This document shows, piece after piece, positions 1 through 11,720 of a DNA stretch of 64,000 nucleotides (position 1 is the stretch's first letter; every line of letters begins with the position of its first letter). The notes under the pieces were generated by a model. The model had not been told where the DNA came from. It was given only the letters and a program-made list of their open reading frames with translations, and ran no database searches. The stretch covers positions 30,447,562-30,511,561 of the forward strand of contig CM053252.1 in NCBI GenBank assembly GCA_028583405.1. The letters are read 5' to 3'. The DNA is from Pogonophryne albipinna. Its lineage: Eukaryota; Chordata; Actinopteri; Perciformes; Artedidraconidae. The position numbers and the translations under genes are program-made.

Positions 1-1359
1 GTCATTATCTGACCAAGTTTCTTACAGCTCTTTGTTTCTGTTTAGTAAAGTGGAGGCGGCTTCAGAAACAAAAAGGACCAACTGGTTTCTCACTGCACTA
101 AATCACAGCCTTTGAGAGACAATGCTTCGGCTTCACACAACAAAAGGGAGCTGTCAGAAATAATATGTGTTTGCAACAGTTTGGCCTAAAACACTCAATT
201 ATAACACTACATTTTGTTTAGCTGATCATTTAATCAAAATCGACTTGGAGTTAGAGCAATGAACCAGAAGGAAACACATATTGAAGATATTAGCTATTCC
301 ATCTTAGAGCAATTCAAACCTTTTCTTTTTGAAATACTTTTTAAGTTGCCTTTGCAATTCCTCCTCAGAAGAGTCCGTGTTTAGTCATGGCAACAGTCCC
401 CATGTAACTAATGATAGTACTAAGTCTGAAAACTCTTGACGTATCTGGAAATCTGACTGTTAAGAATTTCTCTTGGAACAAATACAATTGATCAAATTCA
501 GCTTCATTTATATTTTGTACATATAACACAACTTTTAAAAGAACAAACATTGCCTAAAACACTAATAACCGCTTCAGCTGCACCATATTTTGGTTATCAT
601 TTTTAAATGTGCCTATTTTTAGATTATGTTTGAGAATGAATGTTGTCCTTTAGATTTGTCCGTTTCAATCTTGCAAATGGAGATCAGTGCCGAGTGCCAA
701 GTGCCTTAACTCAAAGATCTAGCCTTTTCTCAATTTGTGGCCATTTACTGTTTTAGTCTGACAGGAAGTTCTACAACCCCAATCTCAGTGTGATGTCACG
801 CCGCGGTCCAATCAATGACTTGGTTGTGCAACACTTCAATCAAATTAAAGCTGAAATGATATTCAGACGATGCATAAGTGGCAGCAGGTAAATATATTTT
901 ATCTTTGATAGAGATATATATATATATATCTCTCTCTCTTTCTCAGCTAGTGTTTAAGAATATTTCATCAGGGTCTTTTCAATACAGAGATCTGATACTG
1001 TGAAACAGTGAGAACATTGACATATCTTAATAATTGTACTCTTTTGTTTCTGTTAGGGTAACAAAGTATTTTGGAATCTCAGCTAAATTCCTTATGCGTA
1101 ATGGCCCATTTCAGAACCGTATACAGTATATTTGAGTAAGGGGGTTACTATTATGATTATTGATGTGTTAATATGTTAATATGTGTTAAAATCTTATAAA
1201 AGCTGGTAAATGTAGAGCAAATTTGAATAACTTTATATACTGCTGCTGGATATCTTAGCCTATAAATATATGTCAAAGTTCATTGAATAGTTAATTTATA
1301 TTAGTATTTTGTATTGTAATATCTAAATCTAAAATGAACTAGTAATGTACAGCTAAATA
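1..1359. other. No gene seen; probable poldip2 intron 1
   Basis: Read on both strands, this stretch shows no exon-like match to the remainder of POLDIP2 or to any other family I recognise. Because poldip2 exon 1 lies at 2540-2724 on the minus strand and reads toward lower coordinates, this is most likely its first intron. A short TA tract followed by a CT tract lies at about 911-944. AT-rich and otherwise featureless. Confidence 0.45.
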
Positions 1360-1513
1360 AATGAAGTGGAGTAAAAAGGACAATATTGGCTTCTAAAATG
1401 TGGTGGAGTAGAAGTATAGAGTAGCATAACCTGTGAATACTCTTGTAAAGTATAAGTATCTCAAAATTGTAAGTCAGCTCTTCAGTAAATGTACTTTGTT
1501 ACTATCCACCAGT
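1360..1513 (-). mobile_element. MITE fragment (CAGTGGTGG family), inverted
   Basis: The stretch ends in CCACCAGTG and contains remnants of the AGTAC-rich ends seen in full at 1615-2152 and 48205-48715, in opposite orientation to the first of these. It is a diverged end fragment of that non-autonomous family. Confidence 0.5.
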
Positions 1514-1614
1514 GACAAGGCCTGTGTACGCAATCACTGATTGAACGCTACATCAAACCCAGACAAATTATAGTAAGAGCTTCCTGCATAAACAATGCCT
1601 TTGAGTAGTGTCAT

Positions 1615-2152
1615 CAGTGGTGGAATGTAACTAAGTACATGTACTCAAGTACTGTACTTAAGTACAATTGTGAGGTCCTTATACTTCACTTGAGTATTTT
1701 CATGTTATGCTAGTGTGTACTTTTACTTACTACATTTTGGATGCTATTTTGTACTTTTTACTCCACCTTTTTTGTATTAGTCAAATGTAGTTACTAGCTA
1801 CTTTGCAGGTATGGATTTATAAATCAGAATATAACTCAACCAACAAATCAGTATGTATTATTAAAGGTTAAGCTACCCAGCAGTGCATCAAGTAATTTAA
1901 ATAATCCCCACCTTTTGATATTTCATTGATATTTATGCAATAATAATTATAATACAAACATGTTATATTGTTAAATCTGATATGGGCCATACTATAAAAT
2001 GAGTACTTTGAGTACTTGAGGTATATTTTGATGCCGATACTTTGCTACTTTTACTGAAGTACAATTTTGAAAGCAGGACTTTTACTTGTAACAGAGTATT
2101 TTTACAATGAAGAATTGCGACTATAAAGAACTGAGTACTTCCTATACCTCTG
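1615..2152. mobile_element. MITE of the CAGTGGTGG family
   Basis: It starts CAGTGGTGGAATGTAACTAA and carries subterminal palindromic AAGTACTTGAGTA-type repeats at both ends. The right end is a diverged inverted copy (reverse complement CAGAGGTATAGGAAGTACTC). It has no coding capacity. Clear same-family relatives lie at 48205-48715 and in fragments at 1360-1513 and 58690-58870. The flanking 8-mers do not match, so the insertion is old or its ends are damaged. Confidence 0.65.
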
Positions 2153-2539
2153 TTGATAATGAACAGTTCGTTGCACCATAATGCCACTCATCTTAATTGT
2201 TCTTAATGCAATGAGAGGGTGTTAACTCCTAACAGTGGGCAGCACATAGGGATGTAACATGCTTTGACTGAGCAGGTTGCCGGCAGTTAGATCAGGTGTT
2301 GCCCAATCCATGCTTGCTGGTTACCTTGCAAGCTAATGAACAGCAGAGGACAACAGCATTTTCTCCTTTTTGCGCTGCCAATTGTTAGCTCATGTTTGCA
2401 CACCACGTAGGCACCGTCTCGAGGAATGTGTCCCCTCCCCTCAACAACAATATGACCAGTGTTTGTTTTACGGTGTCATCTTGAAGGGCTTAGCTAAAGT
2501 CTTTAGCATGTTAGCATTGACAGAGGAGGACACTCTTAC

Positions 2540-2724
2540 CGTGACGACATGAACCTCTTCTGCTGAAAGCCGCCGGACAGCCCGCATGCTCGGCATTGAA
2601 CCCGCGGTCTGAACGCCTCGGACCCGCTGCTGCTGTCCACCACACTCAGTATCCTGTGTGCGTGTTTCTTGTTGTATTTACTGACAGTGCTCAGCAAGCC
2701 TCGGCGTAACGCGCAGGCCGCCAT
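2540..2724 (-). CDS. poldip2: POLDIP2, first coding exon (partial gene)
   Basis: The exon reads MAACALRRGLLSTVSK... to ...QKRFMSSR, 61 complete codons plus two bases, and ends at a consensus donor (CACG then GTAAGA, GT at 2539-2538). Human POLDIP2 starts MAAC and has RRHLSSR at the same exon end. The Arg-rich, acid-poor start followed by RFMSSR looks like a mitochondrial presequence. The family protein (polymerase delta-interacting protein 2, about 370 aa with YccV-like and ApaG domains) is mainly mitochondrial, with reported roles in DNA polymerase interaction and metabolism. The rest of the gene is not in the window; exon 2 was looked for in 1-2500 and not found. The strongest support is position: POLDIP2 is head-to-head with TMEM199 in mammals, as here. 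The presequence is poorly conserved, so the call leans on context. Confidence 0.8.
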
Positions 2725-3945
2725 GTTTCTAGACCTGGCACGCAGCGCTCAACACACACGCATTTACATCAGGTTATATGCTGCATTCAGGGGACGTCTA
2801 AAGAGTCGTATTTAGGACAATTATAAGCTTCAGATACACATGCATTTCTTTGTCCTTTTTTAACAGACAGTATTTTGGTGTTATCATTACATGCTTGTTA
2901 CAAAAATAGACTTTCTTGTTCCAGTCAAAGTATGATATTTGGAAAAGCATGTTGTTTCAATTAGGAAATAGAGGTTATTCATTAATAAATGACGTTAAAT
3001 AATGACGTTTAACAATTCCTTTAACATTTTGTATCGAATATATCCTTCAAAATATTGATATTTAATCACTATAATAAATAAACGTAAACATATTATTAAT
3101 CAAATGTAATTCTGTGAATTAGAATAAGTTATATTAAGTCACTTTATTGTATATCAGATTGTTTGGTATGATGTTCGACACCATTTGAAAAATAAAACTA
3201 GGCAAATAATCCAAATCCCCGTTAAAGACATGATGGTACTGAAGGTGATGAGATAGAAACAATTGTTGTGGGTTTTTTCTAAGGTTAATTTTGTGGGAAA
3301 TTCCACATCCACAGGAATAGACGGACTGAATCCAAACCAAGCGTTGTATATTTTTTACTAAGAGCTGTGCATGCTAACAATACAAAAATAAACATTTAGC
3401 AAGAAGGCGATAAAAGCAATATTTTATTTTCAAATAATTGCCCATCAGAAACATAAGGGACGTCACGGTTTTGGCATGACGAGTTTGTGAACAGACCGTG
3501 AAGGCACCTGTGAGAGGATTTCAGACGTAGTGCAGCGAGAAACATTAGAGTTTGATAATGGAATAAAACATTATTTTGTCAAAAAACATAAGATACATTT
3601 GAAAGTTAACAAAGACTTTAAATGAAATTTGACACATTGAAACAAAATGCGCAATGATAGGAACGGTTCTTTACCCATGAGTTGGTCACATGATCGAATG
3701 CATCATCATGTCACAAGGGAAACAACATGGCTGCTTACTTGTGTTTCATATTTATCTCTCGCTAGCGTTATTAGCTGATAAACGCCGAACTTATTTGTAT
3801 AATAATTTATACAGTTAACGATATTATTGACGTCCTTTCACGTAGGTATATGTTCACTGTGAAGTAGCTTGACAAAATATACATTTATCTAGACAGTTGC
3901 GAAGCTTTACAGCAGTCTTCCAGTCACAGTCAGGTGGATTTAGCC
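2725..3945. promoter_or_regulatory. Divergent intergenic region poldip2 / tmem199
   Basis: This 1.2-kb stretch separates the start codons of poldip2 (minus) and tmem199 (plus). No TATA box is obvious near either gene. The part adjoining poldip2 (2560-2760) is relatively GC- and CpG-rich; the middle is AT-rich and unremarkable. A shared promoter region is inferred from the head-to-head layout, which is also found in mammals; no promoter element is demonstrated. Confidence 0.5.
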
Positions 3946-6900
3946 ATGGCTTCGTCGTTTGTGGTCGGGGATTCATTCAGAAATAAGGTGGCGGAATTAT
4001 TAGAGAAGACTGACTCGTGTCTGCCGCAGAGATTGATGGAAGAACTCGAGGAGACACTTGGAAAAACAGAACCCACAACCCTGTCCTTCAGTACAGCCAG
4101 AACACTGAAGAAGTACCTCCAGGACAATGGTAAAGTTCTGTAATGTACTAACGTTAATGATACTGTTTCCTTAAACGACATATGTGGAGTATGTACCCTT
4201 TACATTAAAGGTATTTTAGTCCTTTATATAGTTATCCTTATATATAGTGTAACCGTAAGGCAATAATAGTTATCTATGTATTTCTAAATTACCCTTGTTG
4301 AGGCACTTTTTGGGCATTTTGTTTTTATCTGTGTATAATTTACTTATGTATCTATCTAACTTTTCGAATTTTGAAGTTTAATTCCATAACAAACTGTATA
4401 GCCAAAATACAGAGACTCAGACCCTTGATGACACAAAGTTCCCCTTGAAATCCATCAAGATACATTTTCGTGCTAAGCTAAAAAAAACACAATGTGTCTT
4501 TACAAACTGTAAACAAACTGCCACTCAAAAGGTTAAAATTCAAAAAAATCAATTAATATTTCGTATTCATTATGAAGAGTCAAGACTGATGATGGTTAAA
4601 TACTTAAACTCTGTGAAAGTAAAGTATAATTTGATGGCGGATTTTTTACGAACTTAATATGAACTGTTGGTAATGTAAATATAAAGCTTTCACTGTATTA
4701 TTTCATTTATCAACATCCCAAGATAAAGTCACAATTAATGTGATCAATATTAAAGACATATTAACTCCTGTCTTCAAGCTTTAGCAAACCAATGCTAAAG
4801 AGTTCTGACACGATATAAAATAGTCTCTACTAGAAGCCATGCCAGTAGTATGTAATGTTAAGTTATGTTTGACTTTTTTCTTGCAGGGCATCCCTTCTAC
4901 CTGCATGAGGTTTTGGAGGAAAGCTCGCTGCACCTGCCTGAGGTTGTGAAGCCTCCCAGAGTAAGTGAAACCATGGTTACGCCCAATATACAGGCACTAT
5001 ATATGTCTGTTAAAGATGGGGTAGGTAAGTTTCAGAAAACGGCTCGAGTGCACTAAACTTTGAAAGTACACAGCCGAAAAGAATCCGCCCCTTCCTTCAG
5101 ACTTCTTTAAAGAGCACCTCCTCCAACACACATGACGTCAGCAGACTGGTGAAAGTGGCCGCCTGTTGCTGGCGAGTCATTGAAGTACTGCCTGCAATGC
5201 ACGCCCAATGACGGCACGAGATACATTTGTGCGTGCACGAGATGGAAGGCTGACAGACAGGGCGGCAATCCAATCCGTTTCAAACGGATTGGTTGTACTT
5301 TTTACAGTATTACGGCTTCCACAGATGACATTTTTTTATGGATTTTTTGTCAAAGCACTTCAGATATTCATTGCTATCGGGATGTTAAGAGCATTCCATG
5401 GAATATAACAAAAAGTGTATCTTGAGCCGGTTTCTCAAACTTACCTACCCCACCTTTAAATCTCTAACATGTCCATTAGTGTTTGTTGTAATCACAGCAT
5501 GCAGGAAACAATGCAGCAAGCTAACAAGTTAAAATACCATTCACTTAAGCTCCATTGTGATCAAATAAACAGTTTAGTGTCTTTTGAGCCCACAGCTGCA
5601 TCCTATCCCTATACAAATTTAAGTGCAATATTTTCCTTTCCAAGTATGCTCATAAACTTCAAGATGTTCCAAACAATTGAAATAAAATTGTGACTTTTCT
5701 CCCTCAGAACCCAGTTCTCGTCGCACGTCTTGAGAGGATCAAAGCCAAGCTGGCCAATGAGGAATACAACAGAATCACACGAAATGTCAACACTCAGGTA
5801 AATGTATCCTATACAGCAGTGGTTCTCAAATGGGGGTACGCGGACCCCTAGGTGTACCTTGGAGTACTGCAGGGGGTACGTGAGATTTATTTTATGTTAA
5901 TGAAAAAAAAAACGTAAGTAATGCATTTAAACAAACTACTAATAGTAGATTAACTACTTTATTCAAAGGTTTACAGAAACTCTGGATAATAAAATGGGAA
6001 CAATAAACGGGGTGCTCTCTTTTCCTCTCCCTCTACTGACAGCTCGTCAGTCTCGTGCAGCTCGCTGAACCTGTAATAAGTGACCCGACAGTAAAGAATA
6101 AATATATGTATAACTAGTTTAGCTAGTTCCAGAGTAGATGAAATAGCTAAGTGTGTTAGGTCTAACTCTTAGTGTATTTTGCTCCGCTCAACGGTCCGTC
6201 ACAGCTGTGATCATGCAGAGCTGCATGTTCTCCGTCAGCAGCAGTTGATCTGTTCTCTGATCTCTCTCTCTCTCTCGCGTCCGGTTATACTTCACTCGCG
6301 TTTATGTCTAAATCTATCAGATCTAGCTAGTTCTAGTTAATGATATGACTGCCTGTCAAAGGACCTAAACAATAAGCGTTGCTTGGCAACGGCGTGTGGC
6401 CGCAAAGTATAGCATTATGCATATGTTAATGCTGTTTAACAAGGTTGTTGTTTTAATAAATCAGACACTGATGGTGCAGCGCTGTACTGTACCTCTTTAT
6501 ATAGGCATTTTTTCCCTAACAATCTTTTTTGCGCTGCTCAGGGCTTGGCTGAATTTTTTTTTCAAAGGGGGGTACATTTATTGAAAAAAGTTTGAGAACC
6601 ACTGCTATACAGTATACAATAACATTACAAATATAAAAAAGACAAAATATAAATCATGCTATCAGACTGTATTACAGAAACACATCTAAATATTATAATG
6701 TATTCAACATACCATTCTTTCATTGAGTGAGACTTAATGCAGCCTTGAAGGTCCCATGTCATGCTTTTCCAGTTATTATCCGTCCCCTTGTGTGTTATGA
6801 AGGTTTTTATGCATGTAAACGGTCAGCGGCGAAACTGTGACGTGCTTACACTGTAGGTGCGCCGCGTTTGGGGGTGCGGGTGCTAGTGGAGCCTCGCAGT

Positions 6901-9371
6901 TGGGGGTGATGCAGCCCCCTCAGCACCCCCCCTTCCCGCGTCCATGGCTGAGTTCATGCTGAGTTTCGCGATGTCTCGCTGTCTCGCAGAACCCACGCAG
7001 CAACCAGGAAACAACACCAGTAATAGAGCTCACACTTTCCGCTCCTCGCAGCAGCGAGCCCCGCAACGTCCCGCCAACACGGCACCCAGACCCCACGCAG
7101 CCTTCTCATCTGTTTGTCATTACTGGTGTCATTTTCTGGTTGCTAACGCCATTGTAACACATAATAACTGATGTTCCGCTGTAACGGTGGTGGACTCATC
7201 AGAACAGAGTTGGTGAGCTGACCAATCAGAGCACAGTGGGCTCATAGCGAGGGGGGGCAGGAGCTCCAACAAGCCATTTAGGACAGAGAGTGAATACACA
7301 TACTATACAGAGATGCTGTATGAGAAACCAATGTGAGTTTGGAACATTGAACAATGTAAATCTATTCTAGTAGACCTCAACACTGGAATTATGATCAGTA
7401 GAAAAAAAATGTACTATACGTGGAGAAAATACGATGCATTGATGATAATATTATGTGATACTTGATAAAAAATAAACATATTATATCTCAGAGGACTACA
7501 TTGGTATTTTTACCAATATTTTACCTTGTGATAAATATCTTTTTTTGTCTTCAGGAAATCAACCGCAATGGATCGCTAGCAGATTTTGGACGGGAAAGTG
7601 AGTATGATACACATTTGCCATCGCTTATTATAGGATCCTAATTCTAGAAATCAGAGGCTGAATTATATATAATTTATGTATTTCATATTGTATATGTTTG
7701 GGGGATGTAAAAAGGTCTCTGGTTCATATCCCAGATGAGCCCTCATTTGAAACTAAACAAAGATAAATATTAGGTTTGGAGGCAGAACCACCAGCAGTCC
7801 CTCCATTAGACGCCTCTCCCTTCTGCTGGCACCGCAGCTTTTAAGCACTTCCTTCCCATCGTTGAAGCAATGCAGCACCATGCGCAAAGCTACTGGAAGG
7901 ATACAGGCCCCGGGAGCACATAAAGCCATGAAAGTATTACATTGAAAACTAGAAAAAGATGTCCAATAGAGTGCAGATCTTCCCCTGCCAATCATATAAA
8001 AAGTAGAATTTCACTAGACACTCCCTCCTCACTCCCTTACATTCGTAATGCTGGTGAAGAAAACAGAAATGTGTATGTATTTATCGCCTAATCGCCTTAC
8101 TAGTGTATTATAACACAGTGGGTATGGAACATTGCCAAACTGTGTCCTGAAACAGAATAGGTAAGGTTTAGGGCATAAGGTAGCGAATTGACGAAGATGC
8201 CTTTTGCTTAACCTGCCAGTTAAGAGGAGTCAACCAGTCAACCTGTGAATCATCGCAAAAACAACAACATCAAATTCCTTGAACATACAGTTATCAATGG
8301 GCACAATAAATATTAGGCTAATGGCCTAGTAAGTAGTTTGCGAGATTAGCTGCAGACAGTCAAGCGGATAATCACATACACATAACCGAGGATTACTATT
8401 GCAACAACACATCATCAGTAGGGTAAAACGTACCTGTCTCATGACGGTTCAAACCAGACCCACGTTCCCTATTAGCGGGTGAACAATCCAACGCTTGGTG
8501 AATCTGCTTCACAACGATAGGAAGAGTGACGTCGCTATGAACGATGATCCCCTCCGGCCTTAGGAACTTCCTCTGAACTTGTGTTTGTTTTTTCTCTCCT
8601 CCAGTGCGATCAGTCAAAGCAGTGGTGGCGACAATATTCAACTTCCTGGTCACAGTGGTTGCTGCTTTTGCCTGTTCATATATGGGGAGTCAGTACCTGT
8701 TCACTGACACTGCAGCGGTAAGAGTACATTTCATTTTAAATCTGTACATGTAATTGGCTCTTAAGTTAACGTAGCTACATGCAGTGCTGTTCATCTCGGC
8801 AGCTTAAAACCTATTGTCCCGACTTCCTTCCTTTTGTTTCCTTAAGCAAGACTTTCAAACAGACATTTATAACGTATTTTCTTTATTAGTTTTACTCACA
8901 GTTGTGAGGACGTGTTGAGCTTCTAATGATGTGTTGATTTTGTATGACTTGTGGTTAGTTCAAAAATCAAACAAACTAAGACAAAAGATGCAAAACTCAG
9001 ATACAATGATTAAAAAAATGTTCTATTATGTTGTATCTAATATGTTGTTATTTACAAAGTCAGATTTCAAGTTAAAACCGTCTCCATGGCATCTCCCACA
9101 AAGGTTGCACATATATGTGTCTCTCAAAGGCTGGAGCCGTAGAAATTGCAGCCTTTTATAGTCGATTTACTACATAGGTCACCACTAGGGGACAATATCT
9201 GGTGTTCTTTTCTTTGAATGTGTTTGTATTCACCAAAAGGTTAAGGTTAACTTTGGCTTTGTATTTGTTTTCCAGCGAGTATTAGCGGCTGTGATCGCTG
9301 CCTCTGTTGTGGGGCTCGCTGAGCTGTATGTGCTGGTCCGGACCATGGAGGGGGAACTAGGAGAACCATAG
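3946..9371 (+). CDS. tmem199: TMEM199, V-ATPase assembly factor (Vma12 homologue), 6 exons
   Basis: Coding exons: 3946-4129, 4887-4960, 5708-5797, 7555-7597, 8605-8717 and 9276-9371, all with GT/AG borders and consistent phases; total 199 aa (human about 208). ATG 3946 is in a GCCATGG context. Conserved blocks match the family: [11 protein letters not shown] (residues about 76-86), [14 protein letters not shown] (about 99-112), [20 protein letters not shown] (TM1, about 141-160) and [20 protein letters not shown] (TM2, about 170-189), ending [12 protein letters not shown]199 is an ER/Golgi membrane protein that helps assemble the V0 sector of the vacuolar H+-ATPase, like yeast Vma12; human loss causes a glycosylation disorder. 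The N-terminal half (about 130 residues) is predicted cytosolic. Introns 2 and 3 hold at least three transposon insertions, none disturbing a splice site. Candidate poly(A) signals are at 9576 and 9825. Confidence 0.97.
5010..5460. mobile_element. MITE with inverted ends (AAAGGTGGGGTAGGTAAGTTT family)
   Basis: The left end reads TAAAGATGGGGTAGGTAAGT and the right end is its inverted copy (TTACCTACCCCACCTTTAA), about 450 bp apart. There is no coding potential. It sits in tmem199 intron 2. The transposon superfamily is not decidable here because no clear target duplication is seen. Confidence 0.75.
5817..6604. mobile_element. Non-autonomous hAT element, TSD CTATACAG
   Basis: The ends are inverted (CAGTGGTTCTCAAA left, TTTGAGAACCACTG right) and flanked by a perfect 8-bp direct duplication, CTATACAG at 5809-5816 and 6605-6612. 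This is the signature of hAT insertion. The 788-bp body has no transposase frame and is inserted 19 bp after exon 3 of tmem199, just clear of the donor. Confidence 0.92.
6748..7402. mobile_element. Interspersed element, AAGGTCCCATGTCATG family, right end lost
   Basis: It begins AAGGTCCCATGTCATGC and shares its first 70 bases with 24690-24765 and (inverted) 44130-44215. Its 3' part (from about 7268) matches 20650-20790, where the right inverted end CATGACATGGGACCTTT survives. Here the right end is lost after GATCAGTAGAAA. It is non-autonomous, with a GC-rich middle, and lies in tmem199 intron 3. Confidence 0.7.
7598..8604 (+). other. tmem199 intron 4, nothing recognised
   Basis: The intron is bounded by GTGAGT at its start and a TCTCTCCTCCAG acceptor at its end. 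Apart from a possible old repeat at about 7745-8040, no gene, RNA or transposon with definable ends was recognised. Confidence 0.4.
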
Positions 9372-9575
9372 CCGCTATGCACACAGAACCAGGGACCTGT
9401 GTCAGAACTTAATGCGGAACGTCGGCAGCCCCAACAGGCCGACTGATTCAGAACAGACATTTCACTTTGCCTCAGAAACCCTACAGACTTGTTTTCTTTT
9501 TATTTGACAGGAAAATATGTGAGATTTTTGTGCAAGGTCAGAGTTACTGAGAATTTAAAAAGGGATACTAGAAGC

Positions 9576-9830
9576 AATAAATGGATGCTTCAACATTAAA
9601 AGAAAGCTAATTGGTTCAAAATGAATATTGGTCGCTTTATCTGACATTACATACCACCTGACCAGACTTTCTTTTCATTACATTTAAATATATTTCTTAT
9701 TTATCTACTGCTCTTTTTCAATTTTAAATGTTCTTCATCCAACAACCTAAATATAAATGTTTATTTACTTAATGTACATTTTCAATTTTGTTCTCAGATC
9801 ATGTAATCATATTTGTGTGTGTGTAATAAA
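9576..9830 (+). terminator. tmem199 3' UTR poly(A) signals
   Basis: Canonical AATAAA hexamers occur at 9576-9581 and 9825-9830, 205 and 454 nt after the stop codon. The second follows a TG-rich stretch. Either could end the transcript. Confidence 0.5.
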
Positions 9831-9889
9831 ATCATCTGGATTAACTAGAGCTTATTCCTACAATTGGTAATCCACCAGTTAGTGTTGCC

Positions 9890-10202
9890 TTCCAGCGTTC
9901 ACCCCGTGGGCCTGTGGTCGAGGACAGGTCAAATGCAGGCCGGGGGGCCGCTGCTCAATCTGTAGGGCTTGGCTTGGGAACCAAAGGGTTGCCTTTCATG
10001 TCCCGATCGGATCATAAATACATAGTCTTGACTGCTAGCTGCAGAGGTGCCAGTTCCTCTCCTGGGCGACGAAAAAACGAACAACCCCTTCGCTCTGACA
10101 CCTCTATATCAGTGCATGTCACTACAATGGGCATATGTGTGTACAAAAACAGAGTAAATAACTGAATTTCCCTCGGGGATTAATAAAGTGATGTTAATCT
10201 TA
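9890..10202 (+). mobile_element. tRNA-derived SINE, diverged
   Basis: The head contains the phrase CTTGGCTTGGGAACCAAAGG followed by a degenerate box-B-like GGTTGC...TCCC, typical of teleost tRNA-related SINEs. The tail is the characteristic GAATTTCCCTCGGGGATTAA followed by TAAAGT. Position is about 520 bp past the tmem199 stop. Confidence 0.65.
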
Positions 10203-10696
10203 AAAACTCTTATCCTTTAGATTGTTTTTGTGTGAGTTGCAAAGTATTGGTTTATTGAGCGTGGAGATTCTGCCTTCTTGGAAGCAGATGGCCCTCGCCT
10301 TGTTGTTCTGAAATGTGCAAGCTAAAATTACAATTGAAAAACTCATCAACAATGTATCTTTCCTGAATTCATGACCTAGTTACTTAAAATAATTGGCAGG
10401 CCTTTTTGTCAGCAATTTAATGCAGCACATTTTTGTTTCTATCATATTACTGCACAAAAAGAATTATGCATCTACTCTTTTCAGCAAGTTCACATTAAAG
10501 CTTGAGCAACCTGGTTATGATTTCTGGAAGAAGTCATTCCTGTTGAGTTTTTCATACGCAACAAGCTTTAGTGACCGTGTTCCATTTGATTACAGAGAAG
10601 GCAGACATCTACAACACCTTACATCGTACATCAACTATGGACTATTAAATAGCACTACAGGTCAAAGAACATTTTTATTTTTGATGTAAACTGTCC
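10203..10696. other. Intergenic, nothing recognised
   Basis: No exon, RNA gene or repeat with definable ends was seen. A 98-codon open stretch at 10393-10689 has no recognisable protein similarity. Confidence 0.4.
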
Positions 10697-10704
10697 CTTT
10701 AAGC

Positions 10705-11191
10705 CAGGGGTGTCAAACTCAAGGCTCGGGGGCCAAATCCAGCCCGCGACTTCACTTGATGTGGCCCCACAAGAGCTTGCAAAGAATATAATATGTTTAT
10801 TATACGGTTACATGCCGCTTACAGAAGCACATTGCCCATAAACTACATGTCCCACAATGCATCTCAAACTTTGACTTTTTTTATCAGAATTTGACTCTTT
10901 TCTTCAAAATAAGCCTTTTTTCTTAGAATTTGGCTTTTCTTTTGAAATCATTTTGTGACATTCTCACCGAACAGACTTGCAATTATTTTCCCCAGACTTC
11001 TGCTTTCAGACGTAGTTAATTATGAAGTTATTACCCTTTCCGATAATATTCCAATGCAGAGGCAATAATGTAATATAATACATCATTTTATATATATTAA
11101 ATATTTATATAGTCTTAAAGTTCCAACCGGCCCTTTGAGTGCAACCGTAATTCCAATGTGGCCCGCGATGAAATTGAGTTTGACACCCCTG
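10705..11191. mobile_element. Non-autonomous hAT element, TSD CTTTAAGC
   Basis: The inverted ends are near perfect (CAGGGGTGTCAAACTCAAG left; TTGAGTTTGACACCCCTG right) and a perfect 8-bp duplication CTTTAAGC flanks it at 10697-10704 and 11192-11199. It is 487 bp, without coding potential, and belongs to the widespread fish family with internal GGCCCGCGA near the ends. Confidence 0.95.
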
Positions 11192-11249
11192 CTTTAAGCT
11201 ATAGCTCCAGAAAATATTATTGAACACTACTTATATACTTTAAACCTAC

Positions 11250-11720
11250 CTAACAAATGAAGCTCAGCGCAAGTTATTTCAGGAAGACTATATACATTCA
11301 CTCCGCAGCTGCATATAATCAGCTCATCACGGGCGTTCTCTTTAAACTATTACATTTCACCTCATTCTCCAGCAGCCAATTACCTGACCTGTCAGATGTG
11401 ATTTCAGCTGTGATTTCAGGTTTTCATGCTGCCGCCCGCCTCCTCCCCATCCACCTCCTTTCATCATATCCAGTACCAGGAGAGCTAATCCAAAGACCTC
11501 ATCACACCTCCTCTTCATCCCATCTCCTCATCAAATCCAGATCTTCAGCATCATCACCAGTGTAGACCCCGGGGGGTTCCCTATAAACTCAAACTGCTTT
11601 TCCCCCTTTAGATATACGATTTCAGGATCGGGGGCTAATCGCCAAAGACTTCACATTTATCATATGACATGTGTCAATAAATGTTCTTTAAACAAATGAA
11701 GTCTCTCCTGATTGAAATGT
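11250..11720 (+). repeat. Probable 3' end of an interspersed repeat
   Basis: A C-rich, Ser/Pro-coding stretch leads into CCCCGGGGGGTTCCCTATAA, GATCGGGGGCTAATCGCCAA and CAATAAATG, ending in AATGAAGTCTCTCCTGATTG. I recognise this arrangement from repeated fish sequences but cannot name the family. No protein is supported. Confidence 0.35.

Noticed and set aside
6944..7171. 75-codon frame in tmem199 intron 3
   Set aside because: It lies inside a repeat family seen elsewhere in the window and has no recognisable domain.
8396..8653. 85-codon minus-strand frame
   Set aside because: It partly overlaps tmem199 exon 5 on the opposite strand and has no recognisable protein.
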